A DNA stretch of 64,000 nucleotides from CBDUBH01 sp965365345 (lineage in GTDB: Bacteria; Bacteroidota; Ignavibacteria; Ignavibacteriales; SURF-24): the NCBI GenBank assembly GCA_965365345.1, contig CBDUBH010000003.1, forward strand, positions 7,048-71,047. The letters are read 5' to 3'. Numbering within the stretch: position 1 is the stretch's first letter; each line of letters opens with the position of its first letter. Shown piece after piece: positions 60,635 through 64,000 of the stretch. A program made the translations under genes and the position numbers. Below the pieces are notes generated by a model. The model worked only from the letters and a program-made list of their open reading frames with translations. It did not search any database and was not told the DNA's origin.

Positions 60635-63550
60635 TTATTTTGCGGTATCAGAATTTTGCGGTGTTCTGTTTTGCATCATACTTCTGTAACGCTGCAATTC
60701 GCTTTCAATTCCCGCATCATCCGGGAATACTGTTTTTAATCTTTCAAAAACTTCAACTACTTTATCGTATCTTCCCTGTTCATCGTAGATCTGTATTAAA
60801 ATTCTATATGGATTGAAAAATCCCTGAACATCACGCGGATTATTTTCAATCATTTGCCAAGCGGTCTTTTCCAACTTCTTAGCAAGTTGCTGATACTGTT
60901 TTGTTCCGCCGACAGTATTGTAAATACTGCTCAAATTGAACATTAAGCTAAATGGCATTTCAAATACTTCCGAAGGAATTTTTCTTTCCATTTCATCAAG
61001 AATTTTCAATGTCATTTCATTATTTTTTTCATTGTAAAGATAATGAAGTGCCAAACGTAAGAATGCCGTACGGTAATTTTGACTTAATCTTTGATGGGAT
61101 TCATCAAAGAAAATATTTCTATCATTCAATCCTCTGAATTTAAATCCTGGTTGATATGTTTTACTGAAATCCGGATTTTCTTCAAGAAGCTGCTTTCTCA
61201 TAACTTCGGCATTAACAAATTCTTCGTTCGCTTTTCTTTTGAATGGAACCAATCTTTGCGCAATGCCTTCCATTATTGTGTAATCGTTCAATCCGATCTG
61301 ACTATCTTCAGGAGTTGTAACTGCAAAATAAATTGGTCTTTGCCATTTATTTTGTTCAACAATATCTTTTATCATAATATCCTGAACTCTAACTGCACGA
61401 ACTTCACCGAATCTAAGCGGACCTTCCATTGTAAATTCCAAATAGCCGTTATTTACAACATTTGAATCAAGCATTCCGTATTTGTCAATTCCTTGCTTTC
61501 TGAAATCTTCAATCACATTTTGCGAAACAGGAAGTCTTAATTTTTTTGTCTGCCATTGAGCCGGACCTAATCTTTCAATTTGTTCATCGGTAAAACTTAT
61601 AGAAACTTTTTTTGCGCCGTAAGGTTCAGTATTTTTTAATTGTTTGATGTACCAATCTGTATTCAGCAAACTTAAATTTACAACTCTTATATCTCTTCTT
61701 ACACCTTCAACATCCTGCAAATACCATAGCGGGAAAGTATCATTATCGCCGTTGGTGAACAAAATTGCGTTAGGCGCAGCACTTTGTAAAAGATTGTATG
61801 AATAATCCCATGGCACCCAATTTTTGGATCTATCATGAGTAAACCAATTTGTGCGAGCCATATTTACGGGCACAAAAATTATCGAGATCAATATAATCGC
61901 ATACGAAATAATTTTTGCTGTTGAAATATTTTGAATAGATTCAAAAATTAATTCAACTAATCCTTTAACGCCAAGCGCAATCCAGATTGAAAAAACGAAA
62001 TAGGCGCCGACATAAAAATAATCTCTTTCGCGCGGCTGCGGCTGTTGCTGATTTTGGTAGAATGCAGTTAAATATCCCATAAAAATAAACATCACCAAAA
62101 ACACCGAAGCCATTTTCCAATCGCGCCTGTAATGATGGAACAATCCAAACAATCCAAGTAAAAACGGGATCGCAAACAATTGTTTAGGATCTACACCCTG
62201 ATCCTGATTCCAGCCTTCTCTTCCGATGTAATTCCAGAATAAATATCTATTGAACATGTGATCCATTTGGTAATTCCAAAAGAAATCAAGATCACTATTA
62301 TAATTTTGAAAAACACCTTGCTGGTGCGGTTCATTTGTAAATCTTCTTTTAAATTGAGGAAAATCTCCGTACTGCTCTCTGTTCAAATATGAAACTAATT
62401 CAGTAAAAGTATCGGGATCATTTTCGTTCATTGGCGGCTGCTGATTTGCTCTGATAATTACCATTGCGTAAGTGGTAAACCCAAGAATAACAAAAAGCAT
62501 TGAAGTAAAAATCAAATTAAGAGTCGGCTGATTATTTTTTGCGCTCCAATACATTGCAAATCCGAATACACTAAGCAATGCAATTAAAACAACGATAGCA
62601 ATTGCAACATCATTGTGACCGATGAATACAATTAATCCGGGGACTAATTTTACAACTCCGGGATAAGTAACAAAAAGTGCAATTCCACCAATAATTATCG
62701 GGATATAAAACGAACTTCTGTTAAAAATAACTTTATAAAAAATTCCCATTATAATAACACTCAAAACGCCCATTGTAACTACAAAAGTTCTATCGAACTC
62801 TTTATATACTTCCGGGGTTGGCGGAGTTGAACCGGTTTCCTTTCCCCACATAAAAAGTGCAACAACAAGCAACAATGCCGCATGACCTAAAAATATTAAA
62901 GCTGATTTTCTGCTTACTTCTTCATCAACGACATATTTTCTGAAAAGGATCGTCATTACAACCGGAACAATTGCAAGCACACTCATTAAATGAACGCCGA
63001 TTGAAAGTCCGATTACATACGCGATCATAATCACATATTTTTCGTTATCAATTTCATCTGCTTTTTCATTCCAAATCATCATCAGCCAAACTACAAGCGC
63101 AAATAAAAATGTACTTGCTGCGTAAACTTCGGCTTCAACACCGTTAAACCAAAAAGTATCGCTGAATGAAAATGAAAGCGCTCCAATTGCAGCAGCCAAA
63201 AAAGTAATTATTGCTTCAAACATTGTTTGAGGAGTTTTTCCTCTGTAATTTTCGATAAGTTTGACGGCTACCAAATAAAGCAGCAAAACTGAAAGCGCGC
63301 TTGAAATTACGGAAATTAAATTTACCTGCAAAGCCGTGTTCAAGCCTAATGGAAGCATTGAAAAAATTCTGCCGATTAGCAAAAACAACGGCGCTCCGGG
63401 AGGATGCGGCACTTGAAGCGAATATCCAGCGGCAATAAATTCACCTGTATCCCAAAACGAAACCGACGGTTGTACAGTTAAAATAAATTGTATAAATGAA
63501 ATAAAAAATACGATACCTGCCGTCATCCGGTTAAGCAGTTTATAATTCAT
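60635..63550 (-). CDS. DUF2723 multi-pass membrane protein, putative glycosyltransferase-C fold
   Basis: 971 residues from ATG 63550, with GAGGGA a few bases upstream; the TTG five codons earlier is not needed. Residues 10-570 are about 12 transmembrane helices opening with QPSVSFWDTGEFIAAGYSLQVPHPPGAPLFLLIGR, the DUF2723 signature with the lumen-facing Asp-Glu pair of GT-C enzymes. Residues 580-971 are soluble, with TPR-like helices at the end (NEMTLKILDEMERKIPSEVFEM). The TMEM260/DUF2723 group includes protein O-mannosyltransferases; a role in protein or envelope glycosylation is inferred. The charged small gene upstream (63588) may be co-transcribed. Confidence 0.85.
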   Translation of the reverse strand: MNYKLLNRMTAGIVFFISFIQFILTVQPSVSFWDTGEFIAAGYSLQVPHPPGAPLFLLIGRIFSMLPLGLNTALQVNLISVISSALSVLLLYLVAVKLIENYRGKTPQTMFEAIITFLAAAIGALSFSFSDTFWFNGVEAEVYAASTFLFALVVWLMMIWNEKADEIDNEKYVIMIAYVIGLSIGVHLMSVLAIVPVVMTILFRKYVVDEEVSRKSALIFLGHAALLLVVALFMWGKETGSTPPTPEVYKEFDRTFVVTMGVLSVIIMGIFYKVIFNRSSFYIPIIIGGIALFVTYPGVVKLVPGLIVFIGHNDVAIAIVVLIALLSVFGFAMYWSAKNNQPTLNLIFTSMLFVILGFTTYAMVIIRANQQPPMNENDPDTFTELVSYLNREQYGDFPQFKRRFTNEPHQQGVFQNYNSDLDFFWNYQMDHMFNRYLFWNYIGREGWNQDQGVDPKQLFAIPFLLGLFGLFHHYRRDWKMASVFLVMFIFMGYLTAFYQNQQQPQPRERDYFYVGAYFVFSIWIALGVKGLVELIFESIQNISTAKIISYAIILISIIFVPVNMARTNWFTHDRSKNWVPWDYSYNLLQSAAPNAILFTNGDNDTFPLWYLQDVEGVRRDIRVVNLSLLNTDWYIKQLKNTEPYGAKKVSISFTDEQIERLGPAQWQTKKLRLPVSQNVIEDFRKQGIDKYGMLDSNVVNNGYLEFTMEGPLRFGEVRAVRVQDIMIKDIVEQNKWQRPIYFAVTTPEDSQIGLNDYTIMEGIAQRLVPFKRKANEEFVNAEVMRKQLLEENPDFSKTYQPGFKFRGLNDRNIFFDESHQRLSQNYRTAFLRLALHYLYNEKNNEMTLKILDEMERKIPSEVFEMPFSLMFNLSSIYNTVGGTKQYQQLAKKLEKTAWQMIENNPRDVQGFFNPYRILIQIYDEQGRYDKVVEVFERLKTVFPDDAGIESELQRYRSMMQNRTPQNSDTAK

Positions 63551-63587
63551 TAATCCCTCAAACAAAATTTAAATTGTTATACTTTTT

Positions 63588-63845
63588 TTATTGCAAATTT
63601 GTTTCTTGATCGGAATTTTCCGTATCATCATTCTTTTTGAAAACATCATCAAAATTCTTACGCTCGCGGTTAACATAATATTTTTCGTAAAGATCTTTTA
63701 ATTTATCCATAGAAAGTTTATCAAGATCTTCATCATCTTTGTGCCGCTTTAAAAACATTTTGTACATTTCTGATTCTTTCGAATCGAATTTTCTTTCGTA
63801 TCTTTTCAGAACTTCAAAATACTTTTTTTGATCTCTCCGGGACAT
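63588..63845 (-). CDS. Small charged protein of unknown function
   Basis: 85 residues, about half Lys, Glu, Asp and Arg, predicted to be helical (RDQKKYFEVLKRYERKFDSK, LSMDKLKDLYEKYY). The C-terminus is acidic and disordered (KKNDDTENSDQET). No family recognised. It lies 38 bases before the DUF2723 gene, same strand, so it may be the first gene of that unit. Confidence 0.55.
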   Translation of the reverse strand: MSRRDQKKYFEVLKRYERKFDSKESEMYKMFLKRHKDDEDLDKLSMDKLKDLYEKYYVNRERKNFDDVFKKNDDTENSDQETNLQ

Positions 63846-63952
63846 ATTTTAAATCTCCCATTAAATGATTTTCAAAAAGTAAAGATAATTAAACTATATA
63901 TAATATAAAATCATTTATTTGTTAAATTAGACTTATTGAATTTTGAGAAAAA

Positions 63953-64000
63953 ATGAAAATTGACTTAAAATATTACATTGCATACAAACCTTACGGAATG
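63953..64000 (+). CDS. Probable 23S rRNA pseudouridine synthase, N-terminal fragment
   Basis: Only 16 codons lie in the window, MKIDLKYYIAYKPYGM. The KPYGM motif after a short hydrophobic strand is how RsuA/RluE-type pseudouridine synthases begin (compare KPYGV/KPYGML). The gene is divergent from the small charged protein. The call is tentative because so little is visible. Confidence 0.45.
   Translation, partial: MKIDLKYYIAYKPYGM

Overview
The window is AT-rich, compact bacterial chromosome (roughly two thirds A+T by eye) with no rRNA, tRNA, insertion sequence, prophage or CRISPR array that I can see. Gene content points to the FCB group: an S46 dipeptidyl-peptidase, a CruF/CrtYcd/CrtW carotenoid set, an UpxY-type NusG paralogue, a TonB-dependent receptor, DUF2723 and an HU with a basic tail. 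Many starts are preceded by clear Shine-Dalgarno motifs (GGAGG, AAGGAGG), which is uncommon in Bacteroidia. Together with the low GC this makes the Ignavibacteria/Chlorobi side the best guess. That placement is inference.

Layout. 1-8.6 kb: end of a GH63/trehalase-like hydrolase, a THUMP-like methyltransferase, a DUF1847 protein, a three-domain acyl ligase-ACP-acyltransferase fusion, an alanine/glycine:cation symporter, and a HAD phosphatase with a GNAT acetyltransferase. 8.8-12.2 kb: a secreted M16 peptidase pair, one active and one lacking the zinc motif. 12.3-19.3 kb: a complete minus-strand histidine operon hisG-D-C-B-H-A-F-IE. It is preceded by a previously unlisted 32-codon leader peptide with six His codons in eight, a terminator, and a competing antiterminator pairing, i.e. 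a textbook attenuator. 19.4-29.1 kb: small membrane protein, Ogt, AsmA-like protein, PHA-system protein, DUF2231-Rieske fusion, BON protein, a lipoprotein plus a trypsin-like protease that share a domain, and an S46 peptidase of DPP11 type.

29.3-37.4 kb: a tightly overlapping plus-strand carotenoid operon: crtI, crtB, an unknown secreted protein, CrtYcd-type lycopene cyclase, a CrtD-like desaturase, acyltransferase, glycosyltransferase, CruF-type hydratase and CrtW ketolase. The genes predict a 4-keto, 1'-hydroxy, glycosylated and acylated monocyclic C40 carotenoid, similar in plan to salinixanthin. 37.6-48.5 kb: a beta-barrel protein, a GlmU-like nucleotidyltransferase, S20, a TraB/TIKI-like secreted protein, flavodoxin, sirtuin, TPR protein, YhaM-like HD nuclease, NusG paralogue, hybrid histidine kinase and a four-helix-bundle gene flanked by inverted short repeats. 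48.7-64 kb: Tex, a lipoprotein, GmhA, aconitase, an ECF sigma/anti-sigma/YbjQ overlap operon, HU, a TonB receptor, a GT9 glycosyltransferase, a large DUF2723 membrane protein, a small charged protein and the start of a probable pseudouridine synthase.

Between genes there are many strong hairpin terminators. Some share a dispersed palindromic repeat (core GTCATTCCGG...CCGGAATCTGAC). Period-9 AAAGATTNN tracts are also dispersed. The histidine attenuator is the clearest undescribed element here; the carotenoid operon with its unknown member is the most interesting gene system.
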